Shown here: piece after piece, positions 21,126-35,190 of the stretch | Position numbering within the stretch: position 1 is the first letter of the stretch | Layout of the letters: each line of letters starts with the position of its first letter | Source of the DNA: Hyaloperonospora brassicae | Taxonomy: Eukaryota > Oomycota > Peronosporomycetes > Peronosporales > Peronosporaceae | Assembly (NCBI GenBank): GCA_947650285.1 | Contig: CANTFL010001441.1 | Span: forward strand, 248,001-312,000 | Direction: 5' to 3' | Length of the DNA: 64,000 nt | Position numbers and translations under genes: made by a program | The notes under the pieces: model-generated | Seen by the model: only the letters and a program-made list of their open reading frames with translations | The model's database searches: none | What the model was told of the DNA's origin: nothing

Positions 21126-24100
21126 AATTTATGTCTTCCTAGCTAATGCCGCACGAAGTTATTAAATTTCGTCTTCTGTATCTGTCTTCATGACGTCATC
21201 AGTAATATGGGCCTCATAAGATCGCCTACTATGACATGCTCTATGTCTTCCCCTTGGTCGCGTCTGTGAAATTATGACGCTGCTGAATAAGTTTAAAGCA
21301 AATTTTCGGCTCGAACAACTGTCGTATCATACGCCACGTATCTTCTACAGCATCATAAGTAGGGGTAGTGAGTCATATATAGAGGGTTTTCACCTCAAAT
21401 GGGCGAGTGTTTTTCGTGTCTTATATCTAACTCGCATATTAAGAGAACAACATTCAAATACTATTCAGTTTGAAATGTTCGGCGACATTGTGACCCTAAA
21501 ATAGAGGGTGTGTCTTTTAGAGAGTGTCTTATAGAGATGTATGACTGTATCCATAGCTGGAAACAACCCCATATGTCTCATATATCGATATTCGCGCTAC
21601 CATCTTCACCGGCTCATTTGTGCAGATCTTTTCGTATGAGACATGCTATTTAGAGAGCGCGCATTGAATTTAGTTACCATCTACGAAGCCGCGCCGTGGC
21701 AAAGACTGAAGCTAATACGGGCCTTGGTGTTAAAGTGAGCATCCTACGTGAAATTACGAAGCAATATTTTTGGAAACTTTAGTTCATAATAGTGGTAAAT
21801 CATACAAGCGAATTTTACAATCAGAATCTGTCGCAGCTGGTGAGTTGTCAATCTATTGCTGCTACACGGACATGGATTAAAAATAACCTGTCGCACACGT
21901 TTGTACACTGAGTGGATTGGTAGCTCTGAATACCACCTACACATTCTTTCGTCTTATACATTACGCCATCTAACATGCTTCTATCAGGGATGTGCGTATT
22001 CAAGTTATGCCAAGTATGATCCGACACAAAAATTTATCGCAACCAAAGCTCGCTCCAACATCATTATATTTTTCTATCCATCTCTTGCTCTCTCAATTTT
22101 TTTAAGTGAGCTTCGATAGGATGGGAGTTATTTCGAGTGGGTTATGGACTCGATTAAAACAGACTAACAGGAGCTGTGAGTGCAATTAAAGTTTTATATT
22201 CAAATTCGGCGTAGGCTCGAGAATGAGTCGTGATCTTGCGCTTTATAGGTATGTGCATCAACGTGCGATGTATTAAAATTATCATATATTCGATAGTGCA
22301 GTAGACGGATGTTAATAAAATAGATATAAAATACTGGGACAAGTGAGATAGATGAAGACAAATACACCAAGAAGTGGTTTCTACAGATGTGATTTGGTCA
22401 CAGAAGCCATATTCCGATGAGAGGGGATGGCTTTACATGCGATAAATCCCATAATATATAGATGATATGATTGTATATCGACAAAAGCTCTGTTGGTGTC
22501 CGTATCATAGATGTATACAACTCAAGGATGGTTGCGAAAGAGCAACGCACTGCTTGTATAAGCAACACTTTATTTGCAGTAATTGGAGGATTTCTTTGAT
22601 ACATATAGGTGACAAATCCGAATGCATAATAATAATATGAATAAGGATTAGGCTACATTTGCATCGGCAGCAAAGTAATATCCCAATTAATAAAAATTCG
22701 AGATATCAGAAAATAGGAATGACGACCAAAGCGTCGTTGCACATTGGCAATCTGATGTAAACAATGCTTTCTTGAATACAAGCTTGACAACGCTTTTGCC
22801 TTCATGTGCAAATGGTGTACAAGTAAATAGTGGTAATGTGACCACTCTCTCTTATGGTGCATGGCAAACTTGTGTCACATGGCGATTACACTAAAACATA
22901 GATTACCACCTTGACCTTTATACTAATTTTCATATTCATACCTGTTTATGTAGTGTGGCCTGTAAGAAAGTTGTAAACTCAATAAATCTAGTTATAGATT
23001 CTAATAGATGCAACTATGCCTCAGCAATAAGACCCATGATCAATCCGAATGATATACAGATGAGCTCGAATACCAAATGTTTTTAAAGCGCTGGTTACTA
23101 CTCAAACGTACATCGGCAATATGCCATTCCACGATTATCTTTATTATGTGGATGCAAGACAGTTTATATAGCAATTAAGCTGTAATCGAGCTACAACAAA
23201 CGTGTATTCTAACTCGGTGAACTTATTGCATGATATAATCCATTAAATTTTTAATTATAAAACATATATTAAGTCAAGTTTTCTGATTACAATTATAACA
23301 CTAAAGTTGAGTGAGAAATTCGCACGAATCGAGAGTCTACTTTTTATTGGTATATTCCATCACCATAACCCACCAATCGCTGCTACTGCGTGCCATGGAT
23401 GGTAGCAGATATAGATATTTATATTGTTGCAAAAATCAATATAAAGTAGTACTAATTAGACAAGACAAGATTTTAGAGCAAGATTTAATTGATAAAGGCT
23501 AACGCTGTCTTGATCAAAAAGTAGACGCTTGATGTTGACCTTCCTCCAGAATACTTATCCCACAACATACAGGTAATTAGATGCCACTGAATCCATTGCG
23601 TATCTACCAAGGCCCCATTACAAATTAACCACTCCACCGTGAGTATTAGTTACCTCTTTCGATATAAATATATATTTATTAACTTCCAACAATTGAACGA
23701 TAAAGCGCGTACAACGAATACAGTAACACCGTGTAATTGATGATAAATCCCAGCTCATATTTACAGTAAAAAATGCCCATCAAGATGATAATATAAATTG
23801 AACTGATTAAGGGTATAGAAATTCGCACTTTTATAGTTATTAAAACTAGTTATGCTTATTTTTCAACTTAATATATATATAGCACAGCGTGATGTCTTAA
23901 AGTGTGTCACGGTATTTTCAGAGGAACATGAATGATTATAGATCGATATTATTCAAAGTGGTACATTTTTTCCATTTTGCCTACAGAAGTGAACTGATTA
24001 TGGCTAACAATATGCTTATTTAACTTCCGATATTAAACAATTAAATCCCAACTGTATAAAACTATCATTAAATGAGATATAAAATGACGCAAGCCATTCA

Positions 24101-24205
24101 GTAAGAAACTTGGATGCGCGGGCAGATCATGCACCGGGGTATCAATATTATATTTTGCCAATGGCCAAATTTACTAAATTTGTTGAGGAGTGGACTTAAC
24201 AATGT
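21125..24205. other. AT-rich stretch, no recognisable gene
   Basis: Frames at 21,274-21,504, 21,856-22,119, 22,653-22,862 and others carry no recognised domain. Related short blocks with TAGAGAG occur at 21,370-21,530 and 21,650, possibly ends of a small transposon, but no clean inverted repeat could be drawn. Confidence 0.5.
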
Positions 24206-24209
24206 AAGT

Positions 24210-25725
24210 CTCATGCCGAGTGCACGAATGTATACGCTACAATTAAGCTTCTGTTAATAATGATCACTGGTGAACATTTCTTACCGTGTTTGAATAGTAC
24301 CGATAATGGATCAACAAATTGTGGACGTGGACATAAGGATTCCAATCGGAGCCTATTTATGTAATAAGGCATGGAGTGTAAACACCCTGTCAATGGTGAC
24401 ACGAGCACTGCCCTCGGCTCGGTAGACTCTATTACTGAAACAATATTGTCTATCGTGCCTTTTACATATATTCACACAACATTTTAGTGTTAGTATGAAA
24501 GTCTACGAGAAAGACAAAAATAATTTTTATTAAGACGGACTCCCAGCATTCTTCCCAAACCGTATGAGGCTGTATACGTTCACAGGATGAAGGACTGAGC
24601 TTAATTGCTCGACAAAACTCGCAAAATTAGCCGTACTGATGCACAAACTAATACACCGTGGCTAGTAAAAGTCTCGGCTAATCGTGAACTAAGTCCTCTC
24701 ACGGCAAAGATGCTTACTTCGTGGAAAACCGCATACACCATTTAATATTCTTAGTCGTAGATCATTTTTGCCGAACGACGACACGTGGTGTGTCGCAGAT
24801 GGCTGCTCTGGAATAAATTAATTTGTCACAAATTGTGTATCGGTCAGTGGGTGAACGACACATTGCTCGCAAGTTTCTCAGATTTAGTTGGGATGGGCTC
24901 GAAATGTATCATGTCGGACGCACAATATCTAAATCTTGTGAGAACGCATAAATCACATGGTCGAGCAAACTAGACGAAACTACGATGCTTATGTGTGATG
25001 CAACAGTGGGTATATCTTCAATATTTTAGGACACACAACCGAATTTCTGTCAGACGATCGTGAAGACGCATCATCGGCGACGTTCAGTCGTCCCAATTTA
25101 TACTACAAGGAATATTGGTACTCCTCGAGGACTGATATCCATCCTGACGTTGTACAAGAGAGGTGGGGGATTAAGCTCGTACAAAATGGCTTAAGATTCG
25201 GGTACACGATAAAAGTTTATCCCTAAAGAGATAGACGCGAAATATAGCTAGTGTATATATAATGGCAACGAGATCCTTGTCCTTCGATTGGTAGAGAATG
25301 TCATCAGCTCTTTTGTGAGAGAAAGACGTATCCACATATAAATACGAATTAAAGCCTCTTAGTTCTGCGCCACTGAGGGTTGAACAAAGTAAAAGCCTGC
25401 CCGTTCTGCGGATCAAAGGAGGGGATTATCATTCAGAAGCACAATCTTATTAGTTCATTCGATATCATCTTACTCAAGCGCACACGTTTCATACGATACT
25501 AGGATTTCTAGTATCCTTTTGCAAAAAATAATCAATGTATGTATATTTATGATCTTTTTTGTATGAAATACTTGTTTTCTTATGTAACAGACACTAAGGT
25601 AAGCTAGTTGTCCTCGTGGTTTTAAGCATTGATCAATGTTTATCGATTTAGTCTGTTATCAATTGATGACTATCAGACAGAACATTCAGACATCAACGAC
25701 TCATTAGATAGTCATCATTAGATTT
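24210..25725 (+). repeat. Inverted repeat arm 2 (partner 11,985-13,500)
   Basis: This is the reverse complement of arm 1. The stretch 24,385-24,660 differs from arm 1 at about one position, and 24,785-24,973 encodes the identical 62 residues. A short stretch at about 24,725-24,785 is strongly diverged, and 24,980-25,725 is more loosely similar. The shared sequence CCGCAGAACGGGCAGGC (its complement here near 25,395) marks the outer part. The arm ends within about 30 bp of the next gypsy-family repeat. Confidence 0.8.
24785..24973 (+). pseudogene. Ulp1 (C48) protease-like fragment in repeat arm 2
   Basis: The translation is identical to the arm 1 fragment, with the same QWVNDTLL block. It begins at GTG, not ATG, so it is part of a longer broken frame. 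Continuation after the TAG at about 24,971 needs a frameshift. There ILGHTTEFLSDDRED and LYYKEYWYSSRTDIHPDV form a coding-like run to about 25,160 that has a counterpart in arm 1. Catalytic residues are not identified. Confidence 0.35.
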
Positions 25726-25739
25726 CGTTTTTGGCGATA

Positions 25740-26960
25740 TGTCGGTTAATAAGCTATAATTACGAGGTGCATGCTATTAGCGATATCATATTAAGTATTC
25801 TTGATAATGTGGTAAAGCGACTATGGACCTTCAATGTAGAGGTATTGATTGCGTTCCCGTTATGTCCGAGCCAGTCAACAGTTGGTGGCCCGGTCTCACC
25901 TCTGTTAAGATCGCGTCCATTGGACAAACAGACTAAAATGGATATCAGATCGGGCAAGTTGGGACCTGCGATTTTGGATCGAGTTATGAGGGGGAAGGTA
26001 ACGTTGGCGATCAGACGATTAATAAGGGATCCGCGATCCAAAGGCAATCGCGATAAAGGAGGCGATCGAGATTGTGATCATTGATCAGGTATGAGATCGC
26101 GATCAAGTTGGTGTGGAGCACGCCATGTGATCCGCGATCAGCAAGGCGATCACGATCAGGAAGCGATCGATATCGTGATCATTGATCAGGTATGTGATCG
26201 CGATCAGATGAGCATATCAGGTGTGGGCCCCGCAAGTACAAGACCGCTACCGTCTAGAGAGAGCAACATGTGGCAAAGGATGGCCAAGACATGGGAATAG
26301 GGATAGGGTTGTTGGGTTTGATTGATTAACATTAGAGAGAGTTTAATTTGCTTCAAAGTGCACGTGTTGAGGTCTCCTCCGGGTGGATCATTGGCCACCT
26401 GACATCAAGGAAACGTTTACATACTTTAATCAAACGATATCCCTGGATTGTTTGGCCAGGGATCAAGATCTCTCCAACAATATCCCAACTGCGACTCGAC
26501 GCAAGAAACCCTTTGTGAAAGAGTGTCCAAGATCGCGAGACGGCTCAAGTGGTCAGAAGTCTCGCGAATCAAGAATCTAATTTGGACAAGGCGATCTGTT
26601 CCAGATCAGGGTGACTCATATCGAGCACCCCACAAACATACAAGTAATCGCGTGACGCATTCCACGTGATCACACCAACCCCAATCGTAGTGTGAAAACT
26701 TCCACACCGAGAACAGACCTTGGCCCCATCGCAAACACAATTAAGTTTTCCATTGACAAGATTCCACCTGGAAGGGTGCAGCCTGTCCCACCGACGGGTA
26801 CACCAGGTGAGGAAGGCTATCAACTACACGGAATCGGAGAACCCTCCCCGTTCGTCGGTCTTCCGGGCGTCATTGGAGAGTTGGGATCTACTCCTCATAA
26901 GAGCGATCACCACTCCACCACAATAACATACCATCAAGCCCCAACTTTCTAACAAGTATA
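25740..26960 (+). mobile_element. Gypsy-family GATC-dense element, copy 2
   Basis: The segment 26,260-26,940 is the inverted counterpart of 1,620-2,330. Both encode the shared run SKIARRLKWSE, then IWTRRSVPDQGDSYRAP, on the corresponding strand. Frames 25,731-26,084, 26,448-26,669 and 26,692-26,952 are open but carry no known domain. The Gag-coding part seen in copy 1 is absent here. It probably represents a 5' region or LTR-adjacent part of the same retroelement. Confidence 0.6.
26041..26216. repeat. GATC cluster with 101-bp imperfect duplication
   Basis: I count 14 GATC sites in 26,041-26,220. Two related units start at 26,062 and 26,163 (GCGATCGA, then TTGATCAGGTATG). The corresponding part of copy 1 holds a different, 57-bp duplication, so the GATC richness has been kept while the repeat structure changed. 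Confidence 0.75.
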
Positions 26961-29690
26961 GGGCTGTGTGTTAAAAATTACGCTATATGTACGATGGCAA
27001 AGTACAATAAGTGAATCGTTGCATACTGGTGATAACGCTCAGTTAGTTGAAGCCGACGAGGGGATATCATACTACGCGATCCGCAGCATTCGTAAGGCTC
27101 TGTATCAACGCTCAGTCGATGGAGTCATCTCTAGCCCTTTAGAGCACACGAGCTGATGGATATTGGTCATTACTTACCAAAAATGTATATAACAGTTTAA
27201 TCATAGATACTTTTGATAGAGATCTACCCCTCAGTCCCGCATGATCGATTTTCATTTAAATCTATAGCCAAAGAACGAAATATCCAATATCTTTAGTACT
27301 ATTAGGTGACAAGTTGCGCAAAAATGACACTTAGCCTAGGAGCTTACAAAGTCCTTTGACATTGACGGACACTAATCAGATGGTGATCACATTGACAGTT
27401 TAAGATCCAGACATGAACCCTTTATATCAACAATGTATTCATTAAGTATATGTTGCTAGCTGCAACTATACACTTGTAGATCTTGGCTTACATCACTTGC
27501 TCGCGCTAAAATTAACCGAATCTGTGGCAAAGTACTACTAAGCTTTTACCGTTGAGTTGGGCTCGGGAGCACACAGATAGCCAGCATCTCTTAATACCGA
27601 AAGGGGTCTGATTAGAGGATAGGATCTGGAACGGGTGGCTTAAGCTCGGGTACCCAAACTGAGTAGATCGCGAGCTTATTGGTGGAAAGTCAAGAATTGT
27701 AGTTAAAATTGGAATGATACGTGCAAAAAAAATGGATTTCCAACTAAGACAGCGATCTCTGCACGACATCGCGATTCCAACGCGACATCGGGAACAAATT
27801 CTGAGATCGCAATCCCGAAGCCAGCTCTGTACAAATCAAATGTGGTCCACACCAGGGGAAAAATTTGGGAGTACTTGATGTGCAGAACATAAGTAAAACT
27901 CGACTCTCTTCTCAAAAGTTAGACGCCTGCTCTGTAAATTCCGCAATACATATAAGCATGGTGCAATGTTTTGGATTTGATCAATTTACAATACACATTG
28001 TATAATTTGCACTTCATGGGACGTGTCGACTTTATTTCCGGATTGTATCACTGGTCACCTTATGTCAGGAAAATAAAATCCTAAATAAGGTAAGATATAT
28101 GAATATTTTAGCCAGAATTTATTCATTTATAAGTATAAAAATTGCAATTGGACGCAGCAAACAAATAAGGCTAAGGGTGCAAAATTCCGAGTCGGCTTAA
28201 GCGTTCAGAAGGTGCGCCGGTTAAGCACCACCGTTTGGTGATCTAAATTCGATCGCGGCAACTCCCCGATCTCGGCAAATAATACAGATTTCTTTCACAA
28301 AATACGTATTGATCAAAGATTTTCACGCGATAACCCCAAACCTAATAAATATTTAGCTCGACATCAACTCTAATTTATCTGGATGAGAGATACTCGCACG
28401 TCTGCTGGGTACACAAAGTATACAAAGCTTACAGCACGTGATTGTAGTAAATTATTCGTTGGTCGTTTGTATAAGCGTAACTGGAGATTAGGATCGACTC
28501 ATTCAACGAGCATCCGCCAATCCGCCATAAATCTTTCGGATATTAGGGCAATCGATATGTACGGCTTACTTCTGTCTGCTGACAATTAAAGGACTAGTTT
28601 AATGTCGAAGTTGATAAGTGAAATTTTGTGTATAGATCCAAACAGTCGTGTTACACATTTGTTACAGGTAGCAGAGACTTCTTAATGATCCCCAGCGAAA
28701 TTACCAGACACTTCAAGAGCTAAGTTATACAATATAAGTGCTCACTACTGTGAACTGAACATTTGTTTACGATTGATTGTCGATGAGAATTATACATCGT
28801 TTCTATGACCGGAAGGGTTGATAAATTAAAAAAAACATGTATTATTTTCTTCGTACATTTTCTAGGCATTTATATATGTGACTAATTTATACAACAAGTT
28901 GTCACTTATATGCACTGTCCGCCATTCATTTTGATCTTTTGCACACAAAACTTGTCGCAGAGGATGACGGTTAAGTTGATCCTTTCACATATACCGCCGC
29001 AAAATTAGGTAATCACCCGAAAACTTGTGTATAGCAGCGTCGCAAAAATAGTCAGGTACCACTGTTCAGTATATTAGCGTAAGTTATGGTCCAATCTCAT
29101 CCCGAGTGCTTTTACGACAAGAAACACACACACTACTACCTCATATGATATACTTTGTCCTTTTTGAAATAACACATGTGTAAATTTTATAGTTTAGCAC
29201 TTTCTAAATTAAAGGTTTATGGATTGAATACGCTTCGTTGTATCTAGGACTTTTTTCTATTTTTCTAATAGCTGCTGATGCCGAAAATTATAAGCAACAA
29301 CGGTGTCGACCAAACGAAATTGCACCTTATCTCGGTGACAAGCACTCATATCTGCCTAATCCTGCAACGACAAAAATTTCGAAAGAACAGTTTCGGTTTA
29401 GGCGTTTAAAACTACGTATCTCTGAAGCCAAAGTCGAAACTGCTACGAACTTAGAGCATACAATCGCGTCCGCTTGGTCCGTCGGTAATGAGTACTTACG
29501 CGTCTCAAATGTGTAATATGAATTCAGCTATTCATAATCAGTCGAACATATAGCATCAGTGGATTCTATCCGTGGCTGACCTACCACTTTTAGTATCTGC
29601 ACGGTCATCCTTCCGGTGGCAGTAAAATGGATTTGTTTTCTCTTCCAAATATCTACGTATCTTGTGACCTGAACGGCTACCTGCCGAGCT
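26960..29690. other. Mostly AT-rich stretch with short unrecognised frames
   Basis: A somewhat GC-richer patch at 27,490-27,920 has opposite-strand frames (27,512-27,769; 27,703-27,915) without recognised domains. The frame 29,238-29,516 (92 codons) is Lys/Arg-rich and coding-like but opens without ATG; its hydrophobic start is therefore not a supported signal peptide. No gene is called. Confidence 0.45.

Positions 29691-29693
<3 letters not shown>

Positions 29694-29731
<38 letters not shown>
29694..29731. repeat. (AT)19 microsatellite
   Basis: Nineteen uninterrupted AT dinucleotides. It lies inside an 83-codon minus-strand frame that reads as alternating Tyr/Ile and is not a gene. Confidence 0.97.
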
Positions 29732-29734
<3 letters not shown>

Positions 29735-30459
29735 TTCTCTTAACCTATTAGATTGCTGAAACTTTGGCACTGCATGCAAAGTAACAATGTCGCCTCCAGA
29801 TTGCTTTAAGGTTCAGTGGTAGACTGCACTGAGGTTTTGTGCATTTGTAGTTGATACCGTGATAAGAGTGAAGCCAGTCACTCGTAGGAGAATATCACGC
29901 TTTTGATGGCTCAAAGATGTTCACCAGATGAAAATCTGATGGAAGAGGGACGGGCGTCCTAATGTATATATTTTGTCATGTGATCTGGTTCTTAGTTCAT
30001 AAGCCATGGCGGACTAAGCATCGCATCAAACATACCATCAATATTTATAATGATGAAGAAATATTGTACAAATTATCTTACATCTTTTAGTGCGTTCTTA
30101 CTAAATACACATTATTAACTGTAATTCTTGCGCCAGTTGCGAGGCGCACCGTCATACTATTTCGTCTCGTCACTAGTACAACTTCAATAAGCCTACGTAT
30201 ACTCTAAAATCAGCATTCAAATTACAATTATTTAACGCCTTACATATGCCCATGTTCTATAGGGACATGTACCTCATCAGCGCGATTTGTAGTCATTTGT
30301 TTTGCCATGGAATTATCAATAACAATGAATGAATTCTTATAGAGCTTTTTTTAATGAGACCTAATCATAAATTTGACATTGCTTGATGGTTAAATTGTTT
30401 CACTCGTAGTAAATATGACTGTATCGGGCTGGCCCGTTACACGACATTGTCATTAAGGA

Positions 30460-30800
30460 TAAAATGTCAATAAAGAAAATGACGTTGAATATTCTTTCAA
30501 CAATATCAACCAGCATTTATAAATTGTTGGGATGACCGAAGGGTCTACTCATTGGTCGACATTGAGATGATATCAACCAACCAATCTCTGCTAGACGCGC
30601 GCAATGGGTGGTGAGTAGATGTCATCATACGTTTAGTTATACTAATATAAATAAGTCAGGACGGACAAGACAAACAAGATTTATGGGAAATTGTTGTAAT
30701 AAATAACGGCCTTACTTAAGCCACGACTAGATCCTTACCTTTTCTGTTCATCTTTCCTCTACGTAATAATTTCACTTAGCAGGATACTAAACTTAAATGT
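30460..30800 (+). mobile_element. Degenerate LTR-like segment 2
   Basis: ATCAACCAACCAATCTCTGC followed by TAGACGCGCGCAATGGGTGGT at about 30,573-30,613 matches the core at 61,955-62,000. No coding sequence of a retroelement is attached. It fits a solo LTR. Confidence 0.5.
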
Positions 30801-33800
30801 GATCAGTAAAAGCTGAATCCGTTCTGGTTGACCAGTACGTTTCTGTCTGTGTCCCGTTACACTGACCGTCTTTTGCCGGCCCCAATACGCTGTAACAATT
30901 TGGGATAGCGTTAGAATTGCGTCTCCAGACCTTCTTGGCGACCAAGAATTGCTACAAACCGCTGTACGCGACACTGAAATCGTATATTACATTTTTAGAA
31001 GTAGTGCCCTATAAATTTATGTATACTGAATGCATGTACTCTTTCGTATCAGGATAATCAAATTCTTATGACTATAAATGTAAAGCGGTACATTTCTGAT
31101 ATACAAATGACCTCGTGCTCTCTTTTAAGAAGGAAAAAATGAGGTGACCTGAGCCTACTCCAGGATAAAGTCGATTGGTATCACCACAGAGATAACTTTG
31201 TCTTTCTTTAGGGGTAATTTACATCCACAACGGAGCAAATAAATCTTAAATGTATATTATAAAGAGATCTGAAAACACGCTATATTTTAGTGTGCTTAGA
31301 TATGTAGTTGGCTATAATACACCTTGGAAGGTAGAGGACGGTTTGAGCATAAGTGTGTATGTCATCCTTAGTTTAAATTGAAATTAAGTGCAAAGATGGA
31401 CATATAAAGTCCGCCGTGAACGGCTAGACCTTCTGTCCCTATCTGGTGCATATTCTATTGGATGCCCTTAATGCGTATGGATCGTGTAGACTAAGCCCTT
31501 ACGCCATCGTTTCGGTTGATCATTAAATGTCGAATGGGCGCATTAGATCTATACCGTTTTATCGTTGTAGTACTTTGTGGCATCGTCGTCGAGCTCGTCG
31601 GACCATCTGACCATGTCCTTGATACCATTCTCTAGTAGATGCTACTTTTCATTTTTCCGGCTTAATACCAATTTCTGTTTGATGACACAATTTATTTTTT
31701 CGGTTCGATGCGAGAGTATCTTTCTTGTAGCAGCAAAAAATCGCTGTTGTCGCTGTCGTTATCAAACTGTGTTTATAGGGGTCTCAAATTATTTTTATTA
31801 ATTAAATTTACTATTGAGCAAGTTTACTCTATTCTACGCCTCATTAAGTTCATTTTCACACCGTAAGACTGGAAGCATGTTGATCGTATTTATTCATAAA
31901 AAAAGAGTGGCATTTAATCGGCAAGCAGGCCTTATATCGAGATATTTCATGTAAATTCTTATTTGTATTGTAACTAAAAGAAGCATATTCTAGGGTGTTG
32001 TGTGATTTATTTCCGCTTAAGCATCCACATGTTTATTCGATGCAGGCAAAGTGGTCATTTAAAAACCAACATACCACTTTAATCTTGTGCTTAAACAAAA
32101 CAAATGACCTTCACCGACACCAGGCGGGAAGATAAATCGAATAAGTATGTGCAGTGTACGTGTAGGAAAAGGCTTTTCTATGAAAAGACGATTATAATTA
32201 AAGTAATAACAACATTCAACAGTGGTGGGAATGTTTAAAATTACAAAAGCTTACGCCGAAAACTTGCTTGCCTTACAATCGCGCGAATCGAGCAGTAAAT
32301 TAGTCGTAAAAATGTTCGATCGTATTTTAACTAACTTAAAAAGCAACCAAATCTTGTATTTTCCGATTAATGCAGTATTTTGTGTGGATATACGCATACG
32401 AATAAAGATTGATACATTAGATCAGATCAAAACATTAAATGTATTAGGCACTTGGTAAAATATTTTTTACAATTACACTGTAATTTTAGTGTATAAATAT
32501 CTTGCGCACACGCACGAGCCGATATTTGATCGATCGAATTTTCTATTTTCTTTTTAATTCTATATAATCTGTAATCAAAATTTCTATCTTGATGTACAGA
32601 CATCAAATTCTCATAACTCAGTGTAGATGCTCGTTTATCAGCTATAAAAAGTTCCAACGTACACGAGGTGGCTTAATATAATGTTTAAACCCTTTAATGA
32701 ATGTGGGCAGCTTGGCAGCATAGCAATGTCAAGCTACATGATAGGCATGACGATGACAATATAATAATAACGTATCAATGAACAAATCACAATTCATTAC
32801 GCTCTGAGTACAAATCAAGAGCTGGTCCAATCTAATATTTTATACAAATAAATTTAGACGTTACCTTCGCATTTTTCTATTATCAATTAATACAAATAGA
32901 ACGGACAAAATTTTCCGCAAGTGTTTCGAATTGACAGTTGTATAAAATAACTGATATATTAACGTAGTTCTCTTTTTTGAAAGTAAAAAAGTGAGATCAA
33001 ATGCTTGACCTTATCCTACGCTGGTCTATAAACATATTCGGCAATTATTGAATATTCATTATTTAATAACTGAACTACACATTAATTAATATAGAAAGTG
33101 CTTTTATTACAAAGAATGTTGCATATATTGATATATCAACGTACCTCCTAATAATTTTTAGTATAAAACAATATACGGGATGTGTAAAAAATTATATGTA
33201 TTTAGCCTGGCTTAAATAGTTGCAAAGCGACCAATGCATATCTACGAATATATAAAACTACATCCAGTGATATATTTATAGTACACATCGGGTTATAATA
33301 TTGATATGTATTTTAGTATATAAAACTTTGCATTGTGCTTTTACATTTTAAAATGCATTTTATAACACTTTGATTATATTATATTATTGCTGGTACGGAT
33401 AGTAGCTATAGTTGATGATTATAAATAACGTTCTGAATAGTGAGAAAACGCTAAGTGTTCATCAAAAAAAACATATTAAAAAAAGGTCTGGTCTAACCGG
33501 TCGAGCTCATAAATTTTAAATTAGAGGTGCCGACATTGCGCGAACTAATTTAAACGATTAGTTTGGTACAATAAACCGCTATTCAGGCTATGTAAGCCTT
33601 TTAGCCTCAAAAAGCTTTCTGCATATCATTTCCTTCAAGCCTTCTATACATCCGTCTTATTAGCAGCACTTATAGATATTCTTCAGGATAATTAAGTGAC
33701 TTTTGCGGCTATCAAATAATGCCTTCCGTAATAACTGTTTATAGGTCTACTTATAATAACGTCGATTAAGCGCTTCGCTTGGTTTTTTTCCCTTTATATA

Positions 33801-35190
33801 AAATGACACACTAATCTTCTAATCAGGTCATTGTGAATGACTATACGGTTTTGCGGTAGGAAAGGTCACACATAAACCAACGTCCAGAAGTAGTAGTGGC
33901 AATATACTCTATAGAAAATAATACATCTGATTAGATCAAGCCCGACGACCAGTCATTCATATTTTTTTTATTCCATTTCGGCTTTGTAATTGCACGTGAT
34001 GATCTATCTGAAGACTTCGTCCGTCATCCTTAATTTTTAAGTTTAATAATACTTATTATCTCCTATAACAAAGGATGCATAAAGAAACTTATATCTCGAA
34101 AACATAAAGATAGAAATTAAAAGTAATGGTTTTTTTGTTCTAACAAAGTAATATTTCACAATTTGTAGCCCACTTTTGACAAATCCAAAAAAATTTGTAG
34201 GACGTATTGCAAATAAATAATGTCTACTGCATCGAGTTCTACCTTAATAATTTCTTACCGATAAACAAAAATAGTAGCTTATTCACAACTAATGATATCA
34301 AGGCAAGATGATATTATTATAAGAAACGCATTTGAAATGATATTTGTTAGCAATCAATAATGTACTTACTAAGCAGATATACCGCATCATCTATCTTGCT
34401 GCGGCTGCCCTATATGTTGTCGAAAACTAGCAAGCAAATTAGATATTCATAGGTGTAGGAAGGTAGAGTTTGATGTGCTGTCTTTGAAGATTGGATCAAA
34501 AGATAAGAATGTAATGATTGGATTTATACTTTTAGATCGTAGTACATGAGCAATGACGGCAAATCAACAATAATCTGTCAAGCTATCGGTAGATACATTA
34601 TCTCCAATCTCAAAACAATTCTGTCATTCGTACTTCTCACTCCACTATAACGATAGAATAAATATCGATTGCCGTTCTTGACAGATAATGTCGCACACTG
34701 ATAAACATAGATTATGACACTAATTATAATTGATCGCAAAACTATTTAAAAATTTTTATGGATAGGTGGCGCTTCAAATGTGTCTTGTTTTTTTAGCGGG
34801 GGCTAAGAAGCGGCGACAAACTGATCCCCATATAAATTTGCACAAATGTTTGAATACTTGCGCCGACAGGGATCAGTGTAAAGGACTTTTATAATAGCAG
34901 ATAATCTCTAAGCAGAAGATTCAGCAAAAGAATTACATTTCTTGAAAGATATATCCAATATCGCGCAGATAAAATGGCTTCATGAATATAGCGCGCCTTA
35001 TCAAGTAGTTTATAAACGTGTGCAAAATTCTCATTCGTGTTTCCATTATTCCTCGAAAAAATCATAGCTTTCGCAGAAATAAATTATATGAGAAAATCGA
35101 GTTATGAGTTAGGTACATGTGTAATTTTTTTTGATTAAAAATGTAGATGTTCGGTTTCATTCTTTTAAACACAATGAAGTTGGTTTAAGC
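30800..35190. other. AT-rich stretch, no recognisable gene
   Basis: Frames at 31,577-31,801 (Ser/Phe-rich), 32,222-32,458 and 32,427-32,657 have no recognised domain, and the last two overlap on opposite strands. No repeat partner was noticed in the window. Confidence 0.5.

Noticed and set aside
29238..29516. Apparent signal peptide (hydrophobic start) on a 92-codon frame
   Set aside because: The first codon is TTG, the frame is open further upstream with no ATG, and there is no RxLR or other effector motif.
29694..29731. AT repeat considered as a possible centromere or origin element
   Set aside because: A plain dinucleotide microsatellite with no supporting structure around it.
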